Source of the DNA: Microcebus murinus
Taxonomy: Eukaryota; Chordata; Mammalia; Primates; Cheirogaleidae
Reading direction: 5' to 3'
NCBI RefSeq assembly: GCF_040939455.1
Contig: NC_134120.1
Span: 16,482,501-16,546,500 of the forward strand
Length of the DNA stretch: 64,000 bases
Under the pieces are notes generated by a model, which did no database searches, was not told where the DNA came from, and saw only the letters and a list, made by a program, of their open reading frames with translations. Positions 1-35,851 of this stretch are shown in pieces. The stretch's first letter is position 1. Every line of letters starts with the position of its first letter. A program made the translations under genes and the position numbers.

Positions 1-21208
<21,208 letters not shown>

Positions 21209-22605
21209 GGCTGCGTCTCCGCGGGGAGCTGTCTGGTTTTTTTTTTTTTTTTATGCAAGACTCTCAGGACTTTTTTGTTCATTGATTTTTTTTTTTTTGT
21301 AGCAAACATCCAGAAGACAATAACCTTTGTTAGCAAACTGCTTGGTTGGGGCTATTCATAGCACAGCCCAGGCTCCCCTTCTAAAAGTCCTATTATTCAG
21401 CTGCTTACGTTCATGATGGTTCGAAGGGAACATTTCATCCAGTCTCGGTCCAGGGCAGTAGCACTAGAAAGCATGTGATATTTCATTTCAGGTGGCGTTG
21501 CATTAAAAAATTACAATTAAACTTCCCTATGGGGAATTCATGCTGAAGATCGGACTCCTTTGTATCTTTAGGCCACCTTAGAGGTGGGTTTTTTTGTTTT
21601 TGTTTTTGTTTTTTTTGGTTAAATAAGTAATGACAAGACTCATGAATGTTCATGTGGAAGCTAAGTGGTCCAATGACTTTTTCAAAGTTGATAATAGACT
21701 GTGTGGTTTCATAATTCTGTACAATCAAGGAAAATTACTTCCAATTTCACAATCCTAAGACTTCAGTCGGTTTTTGGTTTACTATCACCTATTTTAGCAA
21801 CTTCCTGTAGCACCAAGTGACTTGATTCTCTTGTTTTTAAAATGTATCTAAATATTTACGAGATTTAAAAAAAACTGTTTAAAAAACTGAGGATTATCAG
21901 TGGTAAGTTGCAGAACATTTAGCAAAGCTTTCTTTTGAAAAGCAAACTTTGTGCCTGCCTATTTGTAAAGTATTTTATAAGGGACTTGAACAGAGACCTC
22001 ACTCTTTTTTACTTACGTCTTGAGGAGAAAAGGCTAGTAGAGCACATTTCTGAAACTGGGGGAAATTTGGAAATAGCTTTAAATAATTATGGAAACTATC
22101 CTCAAAGAGGGGAAAGTGATTTTTTCCAAAGGCTTTTCTCATTCTTTCACATACTAGTTTCCATAGTCTAGTGAAGACACAGGAGTGTTTTCAATGATTG
22201 TTTTTTAGCTTTGGGTTATGAATGTTCACAATTTCAGACCCTTTGAATTCCTGTGAGGAAATCATACCATGTATATAAGTTCATTTTCTAGGTACGATAA
22301 AAGGATGTATGGCTTGCTATGGAAGTAAATTTCTGAAAGTTTACAACTTTTCTTTAGCTTGTAAATAACTAGTTTTTTTTTTTTTTTTTTAAAGTTAGCT
22401 TGTGTAATTCAGTTTCAGATTTCTCTCCCGTTTTGCAAATCATGGGAAAGGTTGACAATGCAAACGTGTCAAAGACTTATACTGTTGGGTGCAATATTAA
22501 CAATTTTGAAATGCAAATTGCTTTGGATAAATTATTTCTATATTCTGTAAATCTAAGATTGTATATTTTTGTTTAAAAATAAATGTTTTAGTAAAATCTT
22601 TGGAA
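21209..22605 (+). other. ATP8B1: ATP8B1 3'UTR
   Basis: Non-coding sequence after the stop, rich in A+T, with long T runs at about 21238-21252, 21588-21616 and 22374-22390. It ends just after the AATAAA hexamer at 22578-22583. The end point is inferred from that hexamer and the change to intergenic repeats at about 22754; no cleavage site is directly visible. Confidence 0.7.
22578..22583 (+). terminator. ATP8B1 polyadenylation signal AATAAA
   Basis: Canonical AATAAA about 1.37 kb after the ATP8B1 stop, followed 20-40 bases later by a T-rich stretch (agtctttttt at 22611-22620) that could act as the downstream element. No other canonical hexamer followed by intergenic sequence is as well placed. 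Confidence 0.7.
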
Positions 22606-22753
22606 AGTATAGTCTTTTTTAAAGATTGGGGTATAGGGCTGGGCTGAAGGCAGTGAGTTATGTCACTTGATTGTTCACAGTCAGTTAGATTGAACTCCCT
22701 GTTCTACTTCCCTTCTTAGTACTGCACTTGACTAGTCTTAAAAGATTGGGGTA

Positions 22754-23080
<327 letters not shown>

Positions 23081-23090
23081 AAGATTGGGC

Positions 23091-24009
23091 TATCTGACAA
23101 GAATCTAGTCCTATAATGTGTCTAAAGAAACTTAGGGACAGGGTACTAAGTATTAGGGGACAAGTGACTAAGACAGGGTGTAGATTTAGAGTCAGGAAGA
23201 TGGAGTTTGTGCCAGGGAGGGTACATGTGAGTATACTTAGGCAAGGGACAGTTTTTCAAAATGACCTCAACTCTTTGGAGCCAAAATAAAAAGGCAAACT
23301 TCAAAAGTAGGGGCTGGGAGATGAGCAGATAATCCTGTAAATACATGATGAACAGTTGGCAGAAAAGTGAGCAAAGAGAAAGGAGGGAGAGGTTGGGAGA
23401 CCTGGTGTTTGAGGCTGCAGGGAGGTTAAATCTCATGACCTGGCCGTGGGACAGGCAGCTCCTGGTCACAGGGAAGCCAGTACCCAATGAGGGAAGGTTT
23501 TCTGTGGACAGAGATGGGGGCCTCTTTGGGAGGCATAATTAGTAGTTGAAAAAGTATTAGTCTTGGGGTGCTTGAGGATGGGAGTGGATGGGCAGATTAG
23601 CCTCTGCAATAGAAACGGTATGAGAAATATTCTAATCAGGCTTGGGATATCACCTCAAAGAATTAAAGGCCATTTTCTCCTGGAATGTACTACTGTATTT
23701 AAGTTGTTGGAGGGATAAATGTTTTTAATCAAAGAGCACCACCTAAAGGTTCTTAGTCATGTTCAGGAGCAAAAACTGCTCAGTGTCATCATCTGAGGGG
23801 GAAAAAGTGATTAAGAGACTTCAAGGTGATAGCAAATATATCCTAATGGGATCTAACTATATTTTAACAGTTGCTGCCTTCAGGTGATATGCATGAAGCT
23901 TAGGAAATTGCAAGACAGCTTCTAAACCTCCCATCAGCATCTGCTAGAAAGTTATGGCTGCAATACAACTTCTGCTGCACGTATAAACACAAAAAGGCCT
24001 GTCAAGACA
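23091..24009. other. Intergenic, nothing recognised
   Basis: About 0.9 kb between the Alu and an L1 fragment. I see no confident element or gene. Confidence 0.45.
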
Positions 24010-25115
24010 CTGAAAAGAAAGTATGTCTCAGGAAAAAGTGGAGATTGGGAACTTAAACACTAGAAATATTTCTCCAAAAGGTGATGTCTAAATGGTCAGT
24101 GAGCGTGAAAAGATGGTCCACATCGTTAGGCATCAGGGAAAGATGAATCAAAACCAGCGAGATGCCACTTCACACCCACTAGCATGGCTGGAATAAAAAC
24201 AAAAGTGGAGAAATTGGAATCCTCCTACATAGTTGGTGGGAATGTAAAATGGTACAGCCACTGTGGAAAACAGCTTGGCAGTTCAGTAAGTTACCGTTTG
24301 ACCCAGCAATTCCTCTCCTGGGTATATACCCAAAAGAATTAAAAATGTGTTCAAACAAATACACACTAATGTTCGTACCAGTGCTATTCACAATAGCCAA
24401 AAGGTAGAAACCCAATGTCCAACAAAAATGGATAAATGAAATATATATGTATATAAAAATGGATTATTTAGCCATAAAAAGGGGTGAATTACTGATACAT
24501 GCTACAACCTTGAAAACGTGCTAAGGGAAAGCAGCCAGAGTTCAGAGGTCACATCTTATAGGAGTCTGTATTTACATATCCAGTATAGGTAAATCCTTAG
24601 ATTAGTGGTTGCCAGGGACTAGAGAGAATGGGGGCGGGGGGAGTGTTATAGTGCGTGTATTAAGGTTAGGACACACACGCGGAGAAAGTGAGAAAGGGAA
24701 ATTGACTTACTGAGTTTAAGGTATTAGCTCAGGATTATCAGGGCTCGCAAATGTCCAGGGCAGGCAGGCCAGCAGGCTGAAATTCTAGCAGAAGTTGATA
24801 TTGAAGTCTCAAATCTGAAAGCTAGAAACCGAGGCAGAATTCTTTCCTCTTCAGAGACCTCACTCTACTGATTTAAGTACCACCATTACAGTAACACATA
24901 GACCTGTTTGACAGAATAGCTGGGTACCACAGCTTAGCTAAGTGGACATAAGATTAACTACCATGATGGGGATGGGGTTCTCTTTTGGAGTGATGAAAAT
25001 GTTTTAGAACTTGATAGAGGTGGTTGCACAACACTGAATATATTAATTCACTGCCACTGAGTTGCACAGTTTACAATGGTTAATCTTATGTGAATTTTAC
25101 ATCAATTAAAAACAT
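24010..25115 (+). mobile_element. Old L1 3' fragment, interrupted
   Basis: Reads as the end of L1 ORF2 and an old L1 3'UTR ('agatgaatcaaaaccagcga', 'gacccagcaattcctctcct', 'ggttgcacaacactgaatat', 'ttaatcttatgtgaatttta'). About 300 bp around 24650-24960 does not look like L1 and may be a later insertion that I cannot name. Confidence 0.75.
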
Positions 25116-25829
25116 AAAATTATTTTGTTTTCATACAAAGAAAAAACACCTTAGCCTTCAAGAGGACTTATTTAGGATCAGTCCAAAGGTCTTTCTTTAC
25201 TCCATATAAATATGAAGTAATGATGTAATATAAATATGTAAAAAGTAATATAAATAAAGAAGTAATGATCTCTTCTGTAGACACTGCTGACGGGCTAATC
25301 ACCTACCCATTCCCAATCCCCCTCTTCCTCGCCCACCTCCACTACAGATGTTGGAAATTTAAATACTTGTTCTCTCAAACTCCCTTGCAGCGAAGATGTT
25401 GATGTGACCCTCTATAGTCAATGAGACAAAAGGTGAAGTGTGCTGGGAAAACTTTTACTTCCCGAGGTACCTAAACTGCCTCTCCCCTTGTCTCACTCAC
25501 CACACTTCTTCCTTCCTTGAATGTGAGTGTGATGCCTGGAGTTTGGCAGCCATGTTGTTACTATAAGGCAACAAGCCCACCTGTTAAGGATGGCAGGAAG
25601 GAAAATTGGAAAGAACCTGGGTTGCCGACAAGGTTGAACAGTTAAACTGCCTACACCTCCAGACAACTTATTTGAGAATAAATCCTTATTTGCTTAAGCT
25701 ACATGAGTTTTCTGTTACTTATGGCCAAAAGCAATTCTAAATAATAAAAAACATGAAATAGACATGAAAGGGGGAAAATAATTTGAATTCCATCAGACAA
25801 AAAGCCCAATAAATTATTTCAGACGATCT
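25116..25829. other. Intergenic, nothing recognised
   Basis: Unique sequence between two L1 copies, with no gene or element I can name. Confidence 0.4.
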
Positions 25830-26079
25830 AGTTTTTAAACCAACAAAAGTAGTGAAAGACAAAGAGGGTCATTATATAATGGTGAAGGGCACAGTTCAAC
25901 AAGAGATAACAATTTTAAATATACATGCACCCAACTTAGGTACACCCAGATTCATAAAGCAAACCTTACTGGATCTAAGCAAATTGATTAATAGCAACTC
26001 CATAATCACCGGAGATTTCAACACCCCACTGACGGCACAAGACAGAGCCTCCAAACAGAAAATTAATAAAGAAATAATG

Positions 26080-26398
26080 CTCTCTGGGAGGCCGAGGCGG
26101 GCGGATTGCTCGAGGTCAGGAGTTCGAAACCAGCCTGAGCAAGAGCGAGACCCCGTCTCTACTATAAATAGAAAGAAATTAATTGGCCAACTAATATATA
26201 TAGAAAAAATTAGCCAGGCATGGTGGTGCATGCCTGTAGTCCCAGCTACTCCAGAGGCTGAGGCAGGAGGATTGCCTGAGCCCAGGAGTTTGAGGTTGCT
26301 GTGAGCTAGGCTGACGCCACGGCACTCACTCTAGCCTGGGCAACAAAGCAAGACTCTGTCTCAAAAAAAAAATAAATAAATAAAAATAAAAAAAAAAA
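26080..26398 (+). repeat. 5'-truncated lemur Alu inserted in the L1
   Basis: Starts within the left monomer ('tctctgggaggccgaggcgg'), carries the lemur linker and ends in an impure A-tail. The 15-bp L1 target sequence aataaagaaataatg is present on both sides (26065-26079 and 26399-26413), so the Alu is younger than the L1. Confidence 0.93.
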
Positions 26399-27601
26399 AA
26401 TAAAGAAATAATGGACTTAAACAAAACTCTAGAACAATTGGGTCTGACATTTACAGGTCATTCTACCCAAATCCACTGAAGATAACATTCTTCTCATCAG
26501 CTCATGGGACATTCTCTAAGATTGACCATATCCTAAGACACAAAGTAAGCCTCAAGAAATTTTAAAATAATAGAAATCATACCATGTATCTTCTCAGATC
26601 ACAGTAGAATAAAAGTAGAAATCAACCCTAATAGAAACTCACATTTCTACACAAAAACGTGGAAATTAAACAACCTCCTATTAAATGATTATTTCATAAA
26701 TGAAGAAATCAAGATGGAAATACAAAAATTCTATGAACAAAATGACAATGGAGAAACAAGTTATCAAATCCTCTGGGACACAGCTAAAGCAGTTCTGAGA
26801 GGAAAGTTCATCTCCATAAATGCCTATAACCAAAAGTCAAAAAGATCACACATAGACAATCTAATGAAACAACTCAAAGAGCTGGAAAAAGAAGAACAGG
26901 CCAACGCCAAACCCAGCAGAAGAAGTGAAATCAACAAGATCAAATCAGAACTAAACAAAATTGAAAACAGAGAAGCTATTCAGGAGATTAATAAAACAAA
27001 AAGTTGGTTCTTTGAAAAAAATAAAATTGACACGCCATTGGCTAGGCTAACAAAACTAGAAAAGAGAAATCTCTAATAAGCTCCATCAAGGAACAAAAAA
27101 GGAGATATCACAACTGATCCCAAAGAGATACAAGATATAATTTATGAATACTACAAAAATCTTTATGCACACAAACTGGAAAATGTGGAGGAAATGGACA
27201 AATTTCTAGAAACACACAGCCTCCCTAGGCTCAACCAGGAAGAAATAGATTCCCTGAACAGACCAATCTCAACAGCTGAAATAGAAACAACAATTAAAAA
27301 TCTCCCTAAAAAGTCAAGTCCCGGTCCAGATGGTTTCACACCCAAATTTTACCACACTTACAGAGAAGAACTAGTACCTATCTTGCAGAAAACTATTCCA
27401 CAACATCGAGAAGAACAGAAACCTCCCCAACACCTTTTATGAAGCGAATATTACTCTGATACCAAAACCAGGAAAGGATGCAATAAAAAAAAACAAAACT
27501 ACAGACCAATATCCCTAATGAATATAGATGCAAAAATTTTCAACAAAATCCTAGCTAACTGAATCCAGACGCTTATCAAAAAAATAATCCATCACGACCA
27601 A

Positions 27602-28162
27602 GTGGGCTTCATCCCAGGGATGCAGGGATGGTTCAACATACGTAAATCTATAAATGCAATTCACTACATAAACAGAAGCAAAAACAAAGACCACATGATT
27701 CTTTCAATAGATGCAGAAAAAGCTTTTGACAAAATTCAACACCCTTTCATGATACGAACACTTAAGAAAATAGGCATAGAAGGGACATACCTAAAAATGA
27801 TACAAGCCATATATGACAGACCCATAGCCAACATCATATTGAATGGGGAAAAATTGAAAGCATTCCCACTTAGAACTGGAACCAGACAAGGCTGCCCACT
27901 ATCTCCACTTCTGTTCAACATAGTGCTGGAAGTCCTGGCTACAGCAATCAGACAGGAAAGTGGAATTAAAGGTATCCAAATAGGGGCAGAAGAGATCAAA
28001 CTTTCACTGTTTGCTGATGATATGATATTATATTTAGAAAATCCTAAGGATTCAACCAAGAAACTCCTGGAACTGATAAATGAATTTAGTAAAGTCTCAG
28101 GATACAAAAATCAATACACAGAAATCAGAGGCATTCATATACACCAACAACAATCTAATTGA
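27602..28162 (+). pseudogene. L1 ORF2 reverse-transcriptase fragment
   Basis: A 186-codon open piece of L1 ORF2 with the RT fingers/palm residues: [10 protein letters not shown], a [13 protein letters not shown] motif, [14 protein letters not shown] and the catalytic FADD. The frame is lost just after [10 protein letters not shown], which shows that it is a decayed remnant. Confidence 0.9.
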
Positions 28163-29185
28163 GAACCAAATCAAAGACTCAATTCCCTTCACAATAGCAA
28201 CAAAGAAAGTACCTAGGAATATACTTAAGGAGGTAATATACCAAGGAAGTAAAAGACCTCTACAGGGAGAACTATGTAACACTGAGGAAGCAAATAGCAG
28301 AGGGTGTAAACAGATGGAAATCCATACCATGCTCGTGGATCGGCAGACTCAACATTAAAATGTCTATACTACCCAAACTGATCTACAGATTCAATGCAAT
28401 ACCTATTAAAATCACATCAGCATTCTTCACAGATATAGAAAAAGTAATTTTACACTTCGTATGGAATCAAAGAAGACCCCGAATATCAAAAGCAATTCTA
28501 GGCAACAAAAACAAAAATGGGAGGTATTAATATGCCAGATATCAAACTATACTACAAAGCTGTAGTAATTAAAACAATCTAGTATTGGCACAAAAATAGG
28601 AATATAGACCAGTGGAATAGATCTGAGAATCCTGATATAAAACCATCCTCATATAGCCATCTAATCTTTGACAAAGCAGACAAAAACATACACTGGGGAA
28701 AAGAGTCCCTTTTCGATAAATGGTGCTGGGAAAACTGGATAGCCACTTGTAGAAGGCTAAAGCAGGACCCACACCTTTCACTTCTCACAAAAATCAACTC
28801 ACGCTGGATAACAGACTTAAACCTAAGATATGAAACTATTAGAATTCTAGAGGAAAATGTTGGAAACACTCTCCTAGACATCAGCCTAGACAAAGTTTAT
28901 GAAGAAGTCCCCAAAGGCAATCACAGCAGCAACAAAAATAAATGGGACATGATCAAACTAAAAAGCTTCTGCACAGCCAAAGAAATAGTCATGAAAGTAA
29001 ACAGACAACCTACAGAATGGGAGAAAATTTTTGCATCTTATGCATCTGATAAAGGGCCGATAACTAGAATATACTTAGAACTCACGAAAATCAGCAAGAA
29101 AAAAAATCAAATAACCCTATTAAAAAGTGGACAAAGGACTTGAACAGAAACTTTTCTAAAGTCGACAGAAGAATGGCCAACAAAC

Positions 29186-29743
29186 ATGAAAAAATGCTCA
29201 ACATCTCTAATCATCAGGGAAATGCAAATCAAAACCACAATGAGATATCACTTAACTCCAATGAGAATGGCCTTTATCAAAAAATCTCCAAACAATAAAT
29301 GCTGGCGTGGATACGGAGAGAGAGGAACACTCCTACACTGCTGGTGGGACTGCAAACTAGTTCAACCTCTGTGGAAAGCAATATGGAGATACCTTAAAGT
29401 GATACAAGTGGATCTACCATTTGATCCAGCAATCCCATTACTGGGCATCTACACAAAAGATCCAATGACACTCTACAAAAAAGACACCTGCACTCGAATG
29501 TTTATAGCAGCACAATTCATAATTGCAAGGCTGTGGAAACAGTCCAAGTGCCCATCAATCCAAGAATGGATTAATAAAATGTGGTATATGTATACCATGG
29601 AGTACTATTCAGCTCTAAGAAACAATGGTGATATAGCACATCTTATATTTTCCTGGTTAGAGCTGGAACCCATACTACTAAGTGAAGTATCCCAAGAATG
29701 GAAAAACAAGCACCACATATACTCACCAGCAAACTGGTATTAA
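29186..29743 (+). pseudogene. L1 ORF2 C-terminal fragment
   Basis: A 185-codon open piece with [20 protein letters not shown], the L1 C-terminal cysteine-rich region, and the closing [14 protein letters not shown] before a stop. It belongs to the L1 copy at 25830-29970 and is not a host gene. Confidence 0.9.
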
Positions 29744-30089
29744 CTGAGCAGCACCTAAGTGGACACATAGGTACTACAGTAATAGGGTATTGGGCAGGTG
29801 GGAGGGGGGCGGGTCTATACATACATAATGAGTGAGATGTGCACCATCTGGGGGATGGTCATGCTGGAGACTCAGACTTGTGGGGGGAGGGGGGAAAGGG
29901 CACTTTTTTAAACCTTAAAATTTGTACCCCCATAATATGCCGAAATAAATAAATAAATAAAAAATAAAAAGAATCCAGCAAAGGTGTGAAAATGAAATTT
30001 TGCAATGGTGTGTATGATTTAAGCCAGGAATTATCTTGACAGCATTTGGCTGGCTGATTTTTCTAGACTGGCTAATATTTAAGACACTG

Positions 30090-30735
30090 GCTAAAGTTAA
30101 AATAGAAAATAAAAATATTTCTGAAAAAAAAAATGGCAAGAAGGGAAGACTTTGAAGGTGACATTGAGGAATTCTTAGAAAGCCCAGCAGATTCAACTAA
30201 GAAATCGATTAATAAGAATTCAAGATAGTAGAAACAAATATACAGACACATTTCATTTACGCAAACAACTAGTAAGATGATATAATGGAGAAAAGACCGT
30301 ATTTGCCACTGCAACAAAAAAAGATAAAATGCCCAGGAATAAACTTAAGCCATATGTGAACTTTAAAACATTAGTGAGGTCAAAAGAAGAGTTGAGCAAT
30401 GAAAAGCATATTTTGCTCTTGGATAAGACATAACACCATAAAGAGTTGATTCTCCCCAATTTATAAATGGCATATGGTCCCCATAAAAATGCCAACAGTT
30501 TCCTTTAATGGATAGGCTTAAAGTTCATGTGGAAAAAAATAATAAGGAGCCAGAAACCAAAAGCAATGAGGTGAGACTACCCCTACTGATATTAAGCCAT
30601 ATTATAGTTTTTAAAGTAGTTTAAACAGTGTAGTTCTGTTGCATGATTGCACAAACATTCATGGAAGAGAACAGAAAAATCCAGAAATACTCAAACATAT
30701 GTATAACTTTACTATATAAATGTGGCAAAGATCAG
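30090..30735 (+). mobile_element. Old L1 ORF2 fragment
   Basis: L1-like text ('gcccaggaataaacttaagc', 'ttctccccaatttataaatg', 'ttcatgtggaaaaaaataat') with heavy decay, in + orientation. An Alu separates it from a further L1-like part downstream. Confidence 0.65.
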
Positions 30736-30740
30736 TAGAC

Positions 30741-31035
30741 AGATTGGAGGTGGTGGCTCACACCTGTAATCCTAGCACTATGGGAGGCCAAGGCAAGAGG
30801 ACTGCTTGAGCTCAGGAGTTCGAGACCAGTTTGAGCAAGAACAAGACCCTGTCTACACTGAAAATAGAAAAATTAGTCAGGCATCATGGCATGTGCCACG
30901 TGCCTATCGTCTCAGCTACTCAGGAGGCTCAGGTGGAAGGATTCGCTCAAGTCCAGGAGTTTGAGGTTGCAGTGAGCTATGATGCCACCACTGCACTCTA
31001 GCCAGGATGACAGAGTAAGACTGTCTCAAAACAAT
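30741..31035 (+). repeat. Old Alu element
   Basis: A diverged dimeric Alu ('ggaggtggtggctcacacct', ending 'cagagtaagactgtctcaaa') without the lemur-type middle segment, so it is older than the lemur-specific copies. Confidence 0.85.
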
Positions 31036-31394
31036 CACTGGAGGTAAGATGAATTTTTTAATAAATCATGTTGAGACAACAGAAAACCAAATTGGATACT
31101 TTACACTGTAATATAATAAACTCCAAATAAATAAGATTTAAATGTAAAAAAAAATCATAAAAGAACACAAATATGGCCTTGGAGTACAGAAAGCCTTTCT
31201 AATTAAGAATAAATCCAAAGCCTCAAAGGAAAAGCTAACTTCAAATACATAAACATTGAAAATTTTAGGAAAAAACCCACAAAAACAAATGGAAAAGCAG
31301 GGGAAATATTAGGAAATCATTAAAGGGCTAATCTAATATATTTCTTTGCAACTGAAAAATTCTGACAATCCAACAGAAAAAAAAATAGGCAAAT

Positions 31395-31728
31395 GTCTTA
31401 GTTTGGGCTGTATAATAAAATACCATAAACTGCATGGCTTATACACAGAAATTTCTTTCTCACGGTTCTCGAGGTTAGGAAGTCCCTGATCGAGGCACTG
31501 GTAGGTGAGGTGGCTGGTGGGGGACTGCTTCCTCATTCACAGATGGTGCCTTCTTACTGTGTCCTCTCATGGTTGAGGGGACATATGGGCTCCCTTGGGA
31601 CAATTTTATAAAGGCGCCAATCCCTCTTGACTTAATCCCCTCCAAAAGTCCCTATTTCCTAATATCGTCACCTTAGGGGTTAGGATTTCAGCTTATGAAT
31701 TTTGGGAGAACACAAACATTTAAACCCA
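31395..31728 (+). repeat. Old interspersed repeat of unnamed family
   Basis: The text 'ataataaaataccataaact', 'cttcttactgtgtcctctca', 'ttaggatttcagcttatgaa' and 'gggagaacacaaacatttaa' belongs to a common ancient mammalian repeat that I recognise but cannot name safely. It interrupts L1-like sequence on both sides. Confidence 0.55.
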
Positions 31729-32910
31729 TAGCAACCAAGAACATGAAAATCAGAGAAAAAAAGAAACAAATGGCTCTCAAACTCATGACAAGATGTTTAA
31801 ACTTACGTGTAATAATGAAATGCAAATCAAAATGGTTTTGACCATCTTCCCTATTAGTTTGGCAAGAGAAAAAGTTTGATAAGGGACTGTTGAGGCTATA
31901 GCAAAACAGCCTTTCTATTGTATTGATAGAAATATAAGTTAATGAAATCCTTAAGTTAATGAAGGAGGGCAATTTAGCAATACCATTAAAACTTCACATG
32001 TATATATATATATATCCTTTGACCTACTAATCATGCTTCTCAAATTTATCCTGCATGTATGTATATTTGCCCACAAGGGAAATGATATGCACAGTTATTA
32101 CATTGTAGCACCTTTTTACAATGGTAAAATATTGGCAATAAGCTAGAAAGCCATCACAGGGGACAGGCTAAATGAAGTTCCATCCTTCTGACAGATTACA
32201 GGAAAGCTATAATGGAAGCTAAAGGGAGAATAAGAAGAGATGTCCATAACTCACTGTGAAGTAAGAGGAGCCAGGTGCAGAGCTGTGTGGAGTGGCTTTT
32301 TTTATGTATAAATAAAAAGGGAGCCGGAAATGATGAAATTGACATAGAGAGTCAAGGTGATCCTAGCTAAAATCCCAGAGAATTTTTTGTAAAAATTGAC
32401 AAGCTGATTCTAAAATTCACTTGGAAATGCAAAGAGTCTAGAACAGCTAAAACAACTCTACAAAAGTAGAATATGTCTCTCTGGTTATCAGTTTTAAAAA
32501 GTTAACGAAAAAAGAGAGAGTTGAAAGACTAACATTGCTTGATTTTGAAAACTGTTATAAAGCTGTAGTAATCAAAACAACATAGTATTGGCCTAAAGAT
32601 GGCAAATAGAATAATGGAACAGTACAGTACAGAAATAAATTATACTTCTGTGGACAGCTGATTTTTGTCACAGGTACAAAGACAATGAAGTAGAGAAAGG
32701 ATAGGCTTCTCAACGAATGGTGGTCAAACATTTGGATAGCCACGTGCAAAAACATGAACTTAGGGTGAAAAAAATGAACTTGGATCCATACTTTGAACCA
32801 TATCTTGTACAAGATATGGTACAAAACACTGAACAGATGCTTCAACAAAGAAGATATATATGCGGCAAAAAAGCAGATAAGATGCTTCACATCATTAGTC
32901 ATTAGGGAAG
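31729..32910 (+). mobile_element. Old L1 fragments
   Basis: Decayed L1 ORF2-like stretches ('gaaatgcaaatcaaaatggt', 'aaagctgtagtaatcaaaac', 'catagtattggcctaaagat'), probably from more than one copy. A TA-repeat lies at about 31998-32016. The provirus begins at its right edge. Confidence 0.65.
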
Positions 32911-33230
32911 TGCTGTGGCTGCTTTTCGCCCCTCGGTAGCTAAGGAATGAATAATTACTCCAAATACATAGGGTTTAGAGAGAAGGGGAGAGGCCGAAGT
33001 CTGAAGGAGAAAACAGCCTCCTCAGCTAAGTTCCTCCCCGCATTTCCAAGGACACATGCAAAGGGTCAGCGCCATTTGCTAATTTAACAACTTCCATACA
33101 GGTCAGCTGTTTTCAGCTGACATTTGCACATAACAAGCAGGTTGGGGCAGGTGTTTTCACCTGAGCCTTCACTGACCCCACTCACGTTCTTTCCATCCAT
33201 CCTTTCTTTCTTCCAGGCCCAGCCCCCACA
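32911..33230 (-). repeat. 3' LTR of the provirus
   Basis: 320 bp, beginning TG and ending CA on either strand. It aligns along its length with the copy at 37430-37764. Its inner edge abuts a polypurine tract. Confidence 0.85.
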
Positions 33231-33247
33231 TGTCCCCCTTTTTGTTT
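33231..33247 (-). other. Polypurine tract next to the 3' LTR
   Basis: On the - strand the sequence just before the LTR start is A/G-rich (aacaaaaagggggaca), the expected position and composition for plus-strand DNA priming. Confidence 0.7.
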
Positions 33248-33249
33248 AT

Positions 33250-34397
33250 TTAAATCTAGAGACAGAGTGATAGGAGAAAAGTGTAAGCTTCAGCCATGTC
33301 TTTTCATAATGGCGCTGGGAGGTCAATTGCTGGGTCCGTCCTAGAGAGTAAAAGAGAAAGTGACAAGTCCAAGCATGACCGGTTGATAATATAGACATTT
33401 TTGGGTGGTCATAGGAATGCGCCATGTTGTATTATGTAAGTTGGTAACACACACACGAGGATTAGAGGAATGATAAACTACTGAGACGAAGCCCGTCTGT
33501 TCCATTTCTCTACCAGGAGCGTGGAGGCAACCATACTCCTCCAGTCCATGCTGAGTCACTGGTAGACAGAGGGATCTCCGAGTCTCACACCATGTTAGGG
33601 GCTTAAACACAGGTGGGTGTTAAGACATGAGCCCAGTGAACTGTGGCTGTACTTCCTGGGAGAAATAAAAGGAAAAAAAGCCTGCAAAGCAGCCCCCCGG
33701 GTACCCAACTGCTATTAAGACAACAATAGACACATAGGCCAGAAAAGCATTCCCCGGGGTAGGAGGAGCCCCAATTGTGTTATCATAGCTGACACCTGTG
33801 TCTCTAGTTGATAAAATTAACCCCACGTGATCCTGGACACCGTCATGATGTCACATATCTGTCTCAGGGAGACCCCGTCGGCAGTGGCTGGAGGGAGGGA
33901 CGTTTCATTTGTGAAAGCCAGCTCAGGATGTAGGCAAACTTGTCTGGAAGGGAACCCCACAGGACCTGTAGAAGGCTGAGCACAAATACATCCTCTTTCC
34001 CATGTTAACACACCAAAAGTGCCTCCCAGGTTCCTGCAGGATCCCATCGCCGCACCCACACTTTGTCAGGGCTCGAGCTGGGATCCGGAAAGGGAGGTAT
34101 AGCGACAAAGGACCAGGATGGAGGGTGGCTGGAGACTGGACAAAGTGAAAACATTAGGAGTGTATAATGCTTTTGCTACTCTTTGTTGTGGAGGGGCAGG
34201 GTACTCCCTCTTTTGTTTTCCAAGTAATTTTTTAGGATTTGGTCTGCTCAACAAATGCCTGTCCAGCAGAGTCAGGTGGAGTGCCAGAGCTGTGGCGAAT
34301 GTTCCAGTCCTGTAAAGTAGTCTCAAAGGCAACTGCCAGTGTAACAGGGTCCATTATCTTTACAGTATGAGGAAGCCCTAGATAAGTGATGGAATTT
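33250..34397 (-). pseudogene. Integrase C-terminal and short env-region remnant
   Basis: On the - strand, beyond the Alu, a pattern like the integrase C-terminal domain (a VRRWDPAGTWE-type segment near 34050) appears across frames. It is followed by a short open piece (33620-33826) with a hydrophobic stretch (NAFLAYVSIVVLIAVGYPGG) that may be an envelope membrane segment. The region is much too short for a whole env. Confidence 0.5.
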
Positions 34398-35330
<933 letters not shown>

Positions 35331-35851
35331 TTCTGCTTGAGTGGAGGGAAAACCAGAGGTAGGTAAGTATTTCTAATCACTGCCTTTCCAAGCAATTCCC
35401 GCTTTAGATGATCATCCGAGCCATCTACGAACACCATCAGGGTGGTGGGAAGAGGTGCAGGGAGAGTTTTATAAGTGGTTGCACAGGATGTAAGAGAGTG
35501 GAGCGGAGCTTGTCAGAGGGTAATGGAAGGAAAGAACGTACATAACTCGCAAGGGCCGATTGCCAAAGTAAAGAATTATGTAAAGTGGCTTGGAAGCAGT
35601 TTTTAGGAACAGGGAGATATATAGTGTGTGGATCTAATCTAAGCAATTGTTACGTACAATAGTGCGTCCATTAATAATCAAAGGGACAAAGATCTAGAGG
35701 GGGAGAAAAGGTTTTGGGGGAGTGTGAGGTAAAAACCATTTCAAAGGTGAGATGTGAGGTGTTAACTGGCCTATAATAGCAGTTGGAGAGAGGGGGTTGC
35801 CTGGGTCCATGTGGGATGGTGATTAAGGGCTTCTTTGATAGCGTGGAATTC

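Larger units (their letters stand above)
25830..29970 (+). mobile_element. 5'-truncated lemur L1 with broken ORF2
   Basis: Begins inside the L1 ORF2 endonuclease domain (GDFNTPL near 26010), continues through reverse transcriptase (SSPGPDGF near 27320; FADDMILY near 28020) and the C-terminal region ([11 protein letters not shown] near 29350), then a G-rich 3'UTR ending 'cccccataatatgccgaaat' with an AAAT-rich tail at 29940-29970. ORF2 is split by frameshifts and stops (for example near 27076, 27442 and 28162), and ORF1 and the 5'UTR are missing, so this copy cannot be autonomous. A lemur Alu interrupts it at 26080-26398. Confidence 0.93.

Noticed and set aside
27602..29743. Possibility of an active L1
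   Set aside because: ORF2 is split by stops and frameshifts, ORF1 and the 5'UTR are absent, and an Alu interrupts the copy.
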